DNA of 64,000 nt from Paenibacillus sp. FSL R5-0341 (GTDB lineage Bacteria; Bacillota; Bacilli; Paenibacillales; Paenibacillaceae): positions 1,674,001 to 1,738,000 of the forward strand of contig NZ_CP150241.1 of assembly GCF_037975235.1 (NCBI RefSeq), written 5' to 3'. The notes beneath the pieces are model-generated. The model searched no databases. It was not told the origin of the DNA and saw only the letters and a program-made list of their open reading frames with translations. Both the position numbers and the translations under genes were made by a program. Shown one piece after another: positions 24,214 through 31,613 of the stretch (position 1 is its first letter; each line of letters opens with the position of its first letter).

Positions 24214-25722
24214 ATGATGAGATTAACAATGTATAATTTAATTAAGTGTGGATTTTTTTCGGACAATCTGCCATCTCAAGTATTCACAAGTATTGAAATA
24301 GCAGATTTTCTTAAAAATAATCCATCAATTATAGAATTGAACTCAACAAGTTTAAAATCTAAAAAGATTGAGTTTACTCCTTGTTTATTTATTTCAAGTT
24401 ACAAGAGTGACCTTGAAAGAAGAATTATAGCTCTCCCTCATTTAGATATGTACTTTATGCTATGTGAAGCTATTGAAAAACATAGAAGAGTTATAGAATA
24501 TAAGCTTCGCCAAAATCAACATTCGTATTCTAATATCATTTCCCCTAATCAAATCAAAGGATACAAGGTTTTTTCCAGATTTATAAAGAATTATCATGAC
24601 CGCACTATTTATTCTGCTGGTTACAAATATCTTTTGAAAATAGATCTTAGTAAATGTTACGAGAACATCTATACGCATAGTCTAACATGGGCCTTATACG
24701 GTAAGGAAGATTCAAAAAATGAACTTAAAAAGCAGCCAAAGTATAGAGATATAACATATAAAAGCTATGACGAATTTGATAAATTAGTTAGATCTATAAA
24801 TAATAATGAAACTAAGGGAATCCCAACAGGCCCTCTAAGTTCTCGAATAGTTTCAGAGGTTATTTTAACTTCCATTGATGAAATTTTAAATAGTGAAGGG
24901 TACCATTTTAAACGTTATGTCGATGATTATAATTTCTATTTTCGAAATGAAAGCGAGATAAATGAATTCATCCCTTTTTTTCAAAATATTCTTTATGATT
25001 ATAAATTACATATTAATACTGAAAAGACTCAAGTTAATAAGTATCCATATCAACTGAATCAGGACTTTGCTAAAGCTTTAAAAGAACACGATTTTTCTAA
25101 GGATGGATACTTGAAATATATAGAAAAAATGATAGAACTTCATCAAAATAATAATAAAGGGGTTTTGAAATACGGATTGAAAATTTTAAGTAGTCATACT
25201 ATTCCGCAGAAAGAGAAAAAGCTTGTTTTCTCTCATTTAGTTAATATGATTCTTACATTTCCTAATATGGCCGAATATGTGCATAATGTCATATTGAATA
25301 ACAACTTCACTTTCGATAGAAGTATACAACACAATATAAACAATATATTAGAAAGTTGTCTTAATTATAAGCATGAGCTTGAAACTATATGGTTGCTTTC
25401 TGTTATGGGTTCTCTCAATATGCCAATTGAAGTTGAAAATCTTGTGAGCATCATCAATTATTCTGAACCACTTTCTACAATTATGGCTTTGGATTATGTA
25501 CAAAAGCAAAGTCTAAATAGAGAGATTGAAATTCAAAGTAGCACTGATCAATTGAAAGCGAAATTAAATAATGAATCTATTTACGGAGATAAGTGGATTC
25601 TTATATATGAGATTAATAGAAATCAATGGATTAGAGGGCTGAGAAATATATTGAATCAAAGTCAGCTTTTGAAGAAAGCATTAAACAATGATGTACGTTT
25701 TTATATCAGTCCTTTTAATTAA
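24214..25722 (+). CDS. Reverse transcriptase (Abi/DRT 'unknown group'-like)
   Basis: A 502-residue protein from ATG 24214. RT motifs in order: A, LLKIDLSKCYENI with Asp144; B, KGIPTGPLSSRIVSEV at 201-216; C, the catalytic RYVDDYNFY with YVDD at 235-238; D, LHINTEKTQV at about 265. There is no maturase or intron-type X domain. The C-terminal 220 residues look like alpha-helical repeats (for example MIELHQNNNKGVLKYGLKIL), as in AbiA/AbiK-type RTs. Those proteins abort phage infection and some polymerise DNA without a template. Group assignment is inference. Base composition is very AT-rich, which suggests transfer. Confidence 0.85.
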   Translation: MMRLTMYNLIKCGFFSDNLPSQVFTSIEIADFLKNNPSIIELNSTSLKSKKIEFTPCLFISSYKSDLERRIIALPHLDMYFMLCEAIEKHRRVIEYKLRQNQHSYSNIISPNQIKGYKVFSRFIKNYHDRTIYSAGYKYLLKIDLSKCYENIYTHSLTWALYGKEDSKNELKKQPKYRDITYKSYDEFDKLVRSINNNETKGIPTGPLSSRIVSEVILTSIDEILNSEGYHFKRYVDDYNFYFRNESEINEFIPFFQNILYDYKLHINTEKTQVNKYPYQLNQDFAKALKEHDFSKDGYLKYIEKMIELHQNNNKGVLKYGLKILSSHTIPQKEKKLVFSHLVNMILTFPNMAEYVHNVILNNNFTFDRSIQHNINNILESCLNYKHELETIWLLSVMGSLNMPIEVENLVSIINYSEPLSTIMALDYVQKQSLNREIEIQSSTDQLKAKLNNESIYGDKWILIYEINRNQWIRGLRNILNQSQLLKKALNNDVRFYISPFN

Positions 25723-25839
25723 ATAAGAACTTATGAATATAACTGTTGAAAGTGAGCTCAAGCGGCGGTTCCTTTAGTTTTAATCTAGCAATATATCAAT
25801 TGGCTAAGTCTGGCTCTCTGAGTCTTGATCGATTTGATT

Positions 25840-25870
25840 ATTAGGAATGCAGGAATGCTACATTCAACAT
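25840..25870 (+). repeat. Recurring GAACGTTAT motif, copy E
   Basis: TTAGGAATGCAGGAATGCTA followed by CATTCAACAT, between the reverse transcriptase and the gene at 25970. GAATGCAGGAA is identical to copy B. Confidence 0.45.
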
Positions 25871-25969
25871 AATTGAATCAATATATTTGATGAAAGCTCT
25901 CTTATATTGTTATAATATTTCTTGCTTATCTAAATAATAAGCCTGCTTAAAAGAAGGGAGGTTTAGAAG

Positions 25970-26734
25970 TTGAATGAATATAAAGAGAAAGTAAAAAGCT
26001 TATGGAAAGATAAAGAAAATACTTATTTCATCCACTACTCATGTCAAAATTTAAGTGATGATAATGAGGGATATTCCCCGCGTATCACCTCGATTGCTGT
26101 TTTACATTATCAGAGTAAGCAAATGTACAGCTTTTCAATGCAACTCGTTGCTGAAGAGCTGGATATTAAGAGAGAAGAAATATTTGAACATTATGATAAG
26201 ATTGAAGAACAAATGCTTGATAAATTCTTTGCTTTTGCAGCTGAACGAGGTAATGCTGCCAATTGGATACATTGGAATATGACCAATAGTAATTTCGGAT
26301 TTGAAGCGTTGGAACACCGATTTAAAGTGCTCTCTAAAAAAGATGCTTACCGAATTAATGAAAATAAGCGTTACAACCTTTCTAAAATTGTGAGAAAGAT
26401 TTATGGAGATAACTTTGCAAAAGATCCAAAGATGTTAAGTTTAATGGAGTTAAATGGTGGGAGAGACCGTAATTTTTTGACGGGTGAAGAAGAGGTTAGG
26501 GCATATAAGGCGAAAGAATTTGTTAAGTTACACAATTCAACAATGTGCAAAGTATATTTTTTTAGTAACGTGTTTAGTAGAATCATTAAGAAAAACCTTC
26601 GAACAGAAAACAATCAATTAAAATATAAAATAAATGAACTCTCTCAGTCTCCAATAGTTCAAATCTTAGGAATTGTAGGTATCATAGGGACATTAATCTC
26701 ATTAATACCGTTAATTCTTTCTGTTTTCAGATAA
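25970..26734 (+). CDS. Hypothetical protein with C-terminal TM anchor, possible nuclease-like fold
   Basis: TTG 25970 follows GAAGGGAGGTTTAGAAG, giving 254 residues. The N-terminal 200 residues are soluble: a YFIHYSCQNL strand, ITSIAVLHYQS, then NWIHWNMTNSNFGFEALEHR. This order is reminiscent of RNase H-like 3'-5' exonucleases, but the usual DxE of motif I is not present (SCQ instead), so activity is doubtful. Residues about 230-252 form one TM helix ending the protein. It is 247 bases downstream of the reverse transcriptase on the same strand and could be its partner, by inference. Confidence 0.6.
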   Translation: MNEYKEKVKSLWKDKENTYFIHYSCQNLSDDNEGYSPRITSIAVLHYQSKQMYSFSMQLVAEELDIKREEIFEHYDKIEEQMLDKFFAFAAERGNAANWIHWNMTNSNFGFEALEHRFKVLSKKDAYRINENKRYNLSKIVRKIYGDNFAKDPKMLSLMELNGGRDRNFLTGEEEVRAYKAKEFVKLHNSTMCKVYFFSNVFSRIIKKNLRTENNQLKYKINELSQSPIVQILGIVGIIGTLISLIPLILSVFR

Positions 26735-26911
26735 CATCTATTCTATACAAATCCTTAGTATTCTATATAGGAAAACTTTTGAAACATCGTCTAACAATGT
26801 ATAAATTAATATTACAATCCGTAGTCGATAAGAAGAATTTCTAAGCAGTCTCTGACAGGCCTATGCTTATGCTTGGCGTTGTGAATACAGAGGGGCAGCC
26901 TGAGTTAGTTC

Positions 26912-26957
26912 CATAGCAAAGACACTTTGAAAAAAAAGTCTTTGCTATGACTTTTTA
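26912..26957. terminator. Rho-independent terminator
   Basis: CATAGCAAAGAC (26912-26923) and GTCTTTGCTATG (26938-26949) form a perfect 12-bp stem, followed by ACTTTTTATA. It separates the plus-strand block from the minus-strand gene at 27069. The rest of the 334-base gap is empty as far as I can see. Confidence 0.8.
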
Positions 26958-27068
26958 TATACTTACTGGAAGATGAATCGGGGATGACATATTAGAAAGA
27001 GTTTAAAGTTAGACAGCAAGATCAGACACCATAATTGATATATCGCAGTATCATTATAAAGTGTAAAA

Positions 27069-27572
27069 TTATTGATGTTTCATTTTTAGTTTTTTTACTT
27101 TGAATTCACTAAGTTGTGCACTTATCCTTGGATCGAAAAAGTCAGATTTGAAAACTTCTAAATCTTGTGTGTAAACTGCTAACCGTATAAAAATATTTGG
27201 ATTTTTATAATCTTCACTTTCTGGTAACCATCCTATTGAAGATGTATTAGGCAAAACGTTTCTATTAATTTCATCTCCGTCTGAACTTTCAACTTGTGGT
27301 ATATACTTTATTCGATCTATAAATTTGTTGAATTCGTATAATTCTATGTATACTTCGGAAATATACGTAGATCTTTGAGAAGTATTCAATATTACATACT
27401 GATACCTGTGTTCTTCTCCCGCTCCTAAGTTGCTTAACGCTAACTTCACCCTCAATTTCAATCTTACCTTTTCTTTATTTTGCTTAATCATAATTACTAT
27501 TGGTACGACTATACTTCCTATCAAAGCAATAATTAGAGTGGCTATAATATTAAACGTATCCAATAAACTCAT
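27069..27572 (-). CDS. Single-TM hypothetical membrane protein
   Basis: A 167-residue protein. TTAGGAGAGGA precedes ATG at 27572. One TM helix at about 8-28 (IIATLIIALIGSIVVPIVIM) is followed by a basic stretch and a beta-like soluble domain. Layout resembles the protein at 23381 (N-terminal TM then a beta domain of about 130 residues), though I see no clear sequence identity. No family recognised. Confidence 0.6.
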   Translation of the reverse strand: MSLLDTFNIIATLIIALIGSIVVPIVIMIKQNKEKVRLKLRVKLALSNLGAGEEHRYQYVILNTSQRSTYISEVYIELYEFNKFIDRIKYIPQVESSDGDEINRNVLPNTSSIGWLPESEDYKNPNIFIRLAVYTQDLEVFKSDFFDPRISAQLSEFKVKKLKMKHQ

Positions 27573-27779
27573 TCCTCTCCTAATTTTGAATAATTCTTAG
27601 ATCACAAAAGTATCATTATGAGTATAAAAGATGATACTTAAACGGTATTGAAACATTGATCTTCACACGTAAAGAAAATTAACACTATTTGCGGTTTTAT
27701 TCTTGAAATTGGAGCAATGCATTTTGAAATGATTATGTTAAGGTACATCTGGATAGATAACGCTCACTTTTCACCTCAT

Positions 27780-28028
27780 TTACTCAGACTCTCCAAGCAA
27801 ATACCCCACAGAAACCTCCAAAGCTTTCGCAATTACCACCACTTCATAATCTTGAACAAGACGATACTGACCCTCTAAACGTGAAAGACTGGTCTGACTG
27901 ATATCCAAACCCAATGTTTGCAATTTGGCGAGGAATTCTCGTTGTTTGATGCCCTTACTTTTACGAATAGATACGACTCGGGAGCCGATGATGTTTTTGT
28001 CGCCAGGCGGTTCTTGTCTATGCTTCAT
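27780..28028 (-). CDS. XRE-family helix-turn-helix regulator
   Basis: ATG at 28028 follows GAGGGGTGTACATA, giving 82 residues. GTG at 28037 is inside that site. The XRE/Cro HTH covers about residues 12-70 (VVSIRKSKGIKQREFLAKL, then LDISQTSLSRLEG, then YLLGES). No extra domain is present. It probably binds the palindrome at 28076-28127 just upstream and controls itself and the divergent gene at 28193. Confidence 0.88.
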   Translation of the reverse strand: MKHRQEPPGDKNIIGSRVVSIRKSKGIKQREFLAKLQTLGLDISQTSLSRLEGQYRLVQDYEVVVIAKALEVSVGYLLGESE

Positions 28029-28075
28029 TATGTACACCCCTCATTTCAACCAAATTGTATGAGAAATAATGGTTG

Positions 28076-28127
28076 TTTTAATGCGGATATCGAATTAAAA
28101 TGAAATAAACCGATATTCGCATTAAAA
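28076..28127. promoter_or_regulatory. Palindromic operator between divergent genes
   Basis: TTTTAATGCGGATATCG (28076-28092) and CGATATTCGCATTAAAA (28111-28127) are inverted copies matching at 16 of 17 positions with an 18-base spacer. Position between an XRE regulator and a divergent operon points to the regulator's binding site. Confidence 0.7.
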
Positions 28128-28192
28128 CTGACTGCTCACGTCTAGGATTACCAAGATATGGCGCAGTTTAGACCCATCAGAGAGGTGGATGT

Positions 28193-28378
28193 ATGAGCCG
28201 GTTGCTTGACTTATTGGAAGAGGAACGGCGCAAGCTTAATCAGCTTGGTGAGGCATCCTTGAAGCAAGCGATTCCGTTATGGGACAATCCCGAGGTTCAG
28301 GAACAGAGCCGAAGGGTGGATGAACTGGTGGCACGAGTGAGTGGAATGAAGGCGAGACATAACCGAGTTGTACGATGA
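28193..28378 (+). CDS. Spo0E-like aspartyl-phosphate phosphatase (tentative)
   Basis: A 61-residue helical protein with GAGAGGTGGATGT before ATG. The pattern EEERRKLNQLGEASLKQ then EQSRRVDELVARV resembles the Spo0E helix hairpin, where S-x-x-(L/V)-D carries the catalytic Asp. Here SRRVD replaces the usual SQ-x-LD. Spo0E proteins dephosphorylate Spo0A. Given its position opposite an XRE regulator it could tune sporulation or development, but the match is weak. Confidence 0.45.
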   Translation: MSRLLDLLEEERRKLNQLGEASLKQAIPLWDNPEVQEQSRRVDELVARVSGMKARHNRVVR

Positions 28379-28414
28379 TGAGCGAGGTACATAATGCGTA
28401 GGGGAGGAGAAGCA

Positions 28415-28723
28415 ATGGATTTTCCACAGTGGATGCAACGAGCGATTCAAGCAAGGCTGGATGAGGTGACTGCCCGGATTGAACATGATCCTGAACTGAG
28501 TCGAGTACGTGGGGGAACAGACGAAGCATTTGAAGTTTTGTTTGCAGGTAATGATGTCGAGCAAACACCTGAATATATCGAGTGGGAGAATCGTTATATT
28601 GTCAGCAAAGGCATAGAAAATGAGCGGTTGTATATGCAGGGACTACGAGATGGCATTCAGCTCACAGTATCCTTGCTGGGTCAGTCGAAGTCGATGTCAG
28701 AGGAGACCGATACAGAGGCTTGA
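28415..28723 (+). CDS. Hypothetical helical protein
   Basis: ATG 28415 lies behind GGGGAGGAGAAGCA, giving 102 residues. ATG 28394 is part of the same stretch upstream and less likely. The product is helical: MDFPQWMQRAIQARLDEV, then FEVLFAGNDVEQTPEYIEWE, then a final helix. No family confidently named. It is 37 bases after the Spo0E-like gene and ends before a strong terminator, so the pair forms an operon. Confidence 0.6.
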   Translation: MDFPQWMQRAIQARLDEVTARIEHDPELSRVRGGTDEAFEVLFAGNDVEQTPEYIEWENRYIVSKGIENERLYMQGLRDGIQLTVSLLGQSKSMSEETDTEA

Positions 28724-28774
28724 TCCACTAAGGCGAACCCATAAGTCAGGGGAAGCTGCCTTGATCTTAACTTA

Positions 28775-28820
28775 AAAACCGGAGCCGAAGCGCGAATCTA
28801 TCGCTTCGGCTCCGGTTTTA
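28775..28820. terminator. Rho-independent terminator
   Basis: AAACCGGAGCCGAAGCG pairs perfectly with CGCTTCGGCTCCGGTTT around a short loop, with A and T tracts on both sides. The GCCGAAGCG core is shared with the terminator at 29537. Confidence 0.9.
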
Positions 28821-28913
28821 ATGCTCAATTTTCCAAATTCTAAATTAAGGAAAGGAGGGCGTTAATGATGTGTTAAGCTTAAAGAAACAAAGGCAGAAGT
28901 GAGGTATGGTTAT

Positions 28914-29513
28914 ATGAAAAAAAAATCTAAATACTTAATCCTGCTTTTTATGTTTATTGCGATTGTGTTTATTCTGCTTTTTTTAAATACCAATAAAAAT
29001 GAAGCCAATGAGCCAGTGGTTAATGGCAATATCATTCACGTCAAAAACTTTGATCTGGATGCCAAATCAACGAATTTAAAGACTATGACAGAAGGGTCGA
29101 TATTCGTTGAGGGTGAGAAGGAGCATATTGATCATATCAAGATAGTAGCACATGTAGAGATTGACCCTACTGACTGGGGTGGTGTTGCATTTTATCTCCC
29201 TGATCAATGGAGTGTCGCCAGCATCACCAGCAGTTATCCTGAACATCAATCGAAGTTGAAGCCTGCTGAGTATGTATCCACTTGGATGAATTCTTCTGAT
29301 GACTCTTCATGGCGCACGATGATTGAAATTGGGAGAGAACGAAATTACATAGCAAATGGCGGAGGTACTGGAACGATTGTGATCGAATTAAGTCCCGATA
29401 AAAAGGGGATGTCCACCTCTGAGTCATTGAAAATTGGTATTGAGGTCGGATCAGACGAGAAAGATGGAAAGAGAGTTATGGGCACAGATTCTGTTGAAGT
29501 TCCTGTATTTTAA
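28914..29513 (+). CDS. Membrane-anchored hypothetical protein
   Basis: ATG 28914 (GAGGT eight bases upstream) gives 199 residues. KKKSK and one TM helix (about 6-23, LILLFMFIAIVFILLFL) anchor a large outer domain rich in beta-type sequence, Trp and Gly (VAFYLPDQWSVASI, ANGGGTGTIVIEL). No Cys lipobox. Architecture is like the exported proteins at 962-2857. Function unknown. Confidence 0.65.
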   Translation: MKKKSKYLILLFMFIAIVFILLFLNTNKNEANEPVVNGNIIHVKNFDLDAKSTNLKTMTEGSIFVEGEKEHIDHIKIVAHVEIDPTDWGGVAFYLPDQWSVASITSSYPEHQSKLKPAEYVSTWMNSSDDSSWRTMIEIGRERNYIANGGGTGTIVIELSPDKKGMSTSESLKIGIEVGSDEKDGKRVMGTDSVEVPVF

Positions 29514-29536
29514 AGTGCTAGGATACCTAAATATAG

Positions 29537-29585
29537 AAAAACAAGCCGAAGCGATGGCAATGCACGCTTCGGCTTGTTTTTTTGA
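29537..29585. terminator. Bidirectional Rho-independent terminator
   Basis: AACAAGCCGAAGCG and CGCTTCGGCTTGTT pair perfectly, with A-rich sequence before and T8 after. It lies between two converging genes (stops at 29513 and 29616). Confidence 0.9.
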
Positions 29586-29615
29586 TTATTTTGAACCGTG
29601 TTACTTCTTCAACTC

Positions 29616-31295
29616 TTACTTCGCACTTACCGATTTAAACCAATCATTCACTTCTTGCGTGATCTGATCACCGCCATTGGATTTCCAGTTGGCGACGAAT
29701 TGGTCAAAGGCATCAATTGGCAAATTGCCGTAGATGATTTTGTTGAAGGTTTCCATCTCGGACTGGCGGAGCAGGTTCCATTTGGATACCATGGTTGGTG
29801 TTGCAGCGCCAGTGAAATAGTTTTGTTTACGGACGTCGATCTGGGACATAACGACTTTACCAGCATACCAGTTTTCCGGTTTACGGAATTCGGCCATTTG
29901 TTTCTCGTAAGGTGTTTCAGGCTTCTCGCCGTTGGCCAGCTTCACGAGTGTTTTCATGTACAGATCCGGGATACGTGCTGGGCCGGTCAGGAAAGGGAAT
30001 TCGTTGGAGAAGTCTTTGATCTTCTCTTTGTCACTGGTCGGTTGTCCGTCAATGATATCCCAGTCGTAACCTTTGGCGAAGCCGTATTCATACTCACTGC
30101 CCGCTTTCGGGTTCGCGAGGTTGTCCAGCAGGTAGTTGTAATACAAGAAGATGGCTTCTGGATGCTTCGCATCTTTGTTGATCATGATACTTGCGTTGAC
30201 ACCAGAGTTCTGCCACTTCGTACCGATCTTGCCGTCTGGGCCAGCTGGCACAGGGTAAGCTTTATACTTTGAGCCAGGTACGTTCTTCAGCAGGTCAGGT
30301 GCAGGCCAGTCCGGTACCCAGTTTGCGCCAGGCAGAATGCCCGCTTTGCCAGCTGTCCAGCTTTCAGCGGATTTGCCTTCGTCCCACAGAGCGGAGTCAG
30401 CGTGGATATAACCTTTATCCATCCATTCAGCCAGCTTGGCAAGAGCTTGTTTGGCACCCGGGTTAACGGAGCCGTACTCGAGGTTGCCGTTTGCGTCTTT
30501 GTTCCATTGCTCCTCAATTGTGCCGTATGCACCGAACAACCAGTCGAGCTGACCCATCCAGGTGTTGGTGTTATTTTTCAGCGAGATCGCCAGCGGGAAT
30601 ACTTTGTCTGGAGACAGACCGTCCGGGTTTTCGTTTTTGAATTTGTCCATGATGTTCTCAAGATCCGCGATAGTTTTCGGAGCTTCCAGGTTCAGCTTCT
30701 CCATCCAGTCCTCGCGGAGCCAGAGCAGTGTATCGTCGTTGTCGGTGTACTCCATGATCGGCATGTTGTATTTCTTGCCGTCCTTGGTGAACGGATACCA
30801 CAGTTCAGGATGTGCTGCTGCGTGATCTTTCAGAGTCTGACTCGCGTACTTGTCGAACAACTCATCGATGGCGATGAATTGACCGGAGTCGATCAGCTGA
30901 TTCGTCAGTACCGCATTGGTGGGTACCGTTACGAAATCAGGCAGCTTTTCGCCAGAGGCGATAGCCAGTTGCAGCTTTTGTCTGTATTGATCGTCATTGG
31001 CCGGATACCAAGTATCTTTGTGTTTCATACCCAGCGTTTCGAGCATCCAGCGATCGTGCACGTTATTTTCTTTGGTATCTCCTTGCACGTATTTCTTCGG
31101 CATTAATACCGAACTGAACTCGATCGGTGGATCATATTTTCCTTTAGCAAAAGCAGCTTCTGCTTCCGCTGAGCCGACAGTTCCCGGCGTATTATCGGTA
31201 CCATTGTCACTGGCTGTCTCGCCACTGCCGCACGCAGTGATCGTGATGAGCGCGATAACCATGAGCAGTGACCACCATGTTTTGAATTTGATCAT
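29616..31295 (-). CDS. LplA-type extracellular sugar-binding lipoprotein (ABC transporter)
   Basis: A 559-residue protein whose ATG at 31295 is preceded by AGGGGGATTG. The signal ends in ITACGSG with the lipobox Cys near residue 22. Length and phrases (MPIMEYTDNDDTLLWLREDW, LAISLKNNTNTWMGQLDWLFG) fit the large family 1 solute-binding proteins of Paenibacillus paired with LplB/YtcP permeases. It captures an oligosaccharide outside the cell. Unusually, its permeases lie 4 kb away on the opposite strand, beyond the two regulators. Sugar specificity cannot be read. Confidence 0.9.
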   Translation of the reverse strand: MIKFKTWWSLLMVIALITITACGSGETASDNGTDNTPGTVGSAEAEAAFAKGKYDPPIEFSSVLMPKKYVQGDTKENNVHDRWMLETLGMKHKDTWYPANDDQYRQKLQLAIASGEKLPDFVTVPTNAVLTNQLIDSGQFIAIDELFDKYASQTLKDHAAAHPELWYPFTKDGKKYNMPIMEYTDNDDTLLWLREDWMEKLNLEAPKTIADLENIMDKFKNENPDGLSPDKVFPLAISLKNNTNTWMGQLDWLFGAYGTIEEQWNKDANGNLEYGSVNPGAKQALAKLAEWMDKGYIHADSALWDEGKSAESWTAGKAGILPGANWVPDWPAPDLLKNVPGSKYKAYPVPAGPDGKIGTKWQNSGVNASIMINKDAKHPEAIFLYYNYLLDNLANPKAGSEYEYGFAKGYDWDIIDGQPTSDKEKIKDFSNEFPFLTGPARIPDLYMKTLVKLANGEKPETPYEKQMAEFRKPENWYAGKVVMSQIDVRKQNYFTGAATPTMVSKWNLLRQSEMETFNKIIYGNLPIDAFDQFVANWKSNGGDQITQEVNDWFKSVSAK

Positions 31296-31334
31296 TGTTC
31301 AATCCCCCTACGGTGTATGATCTTTACAAATGCG

Positions 31335-31503
31335 TGTTCAAAAAGGCCGGTTTTCAGTACCGAGAAGATGGGATGAAGCTAGAAATGGAGTAGCGGAGCG
31401 TAGATAGAGCTACGTGAGCAACGGACATTTCGGTTGAATCCCATATTCGATGCTGATGATGCCGCTAGGCATCCTTCGTAATCAAAAGCGGACTTTTTGA
31501 ACA
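31335..31503. repeat. MITE-like element with 20-bp terminal inverted repeats
   Basis: TGTTCAAAAAGGCCGGTTTT at the left and AAAAGCGGACTTTTTGAACA at the right match at 18 of 20 inverted positions. The 169-base element contains no frame. Left-end sequence (GTTCAATAAGATCGGTTTTCAGT) recurs as a fragment at 31587-31610, just after the response regulator stop. It fills the 318-base gap between solute-binding and regulator genes. Confidence 0.75.
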
Positions 31504-31586
31504 ACCTCTACAATGTAACTGTACCAATTTGGGCGGGAGGGCATCTATATGAGTTTGTTAGTTTCGATAGGACTCTATTAGTGAAT

Positions 31587-31610
31587 GTTCAATAAGATCG
31601 GTTTTCAGTC
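31587..31610. repeat. Partial copy of the MITE-like left end
   Basis: TTCAATAAGATCGGTTTTCA resembles TTCAAAAAGGCCGGTTTTCA at 31337. Only the outer 24 bases are present, directly beside the regulator stop codon. Confidence 0.5.
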
Positions 31611-31613
31611 ATG

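Noticed and set aside
29598..31106. Long open frames antisense to the solute-binding protein gene
   Set aside because: They mirror a well-supported lipoprotein gene and show Arg/His/Cys-rich shadow composition without ribosome sites.
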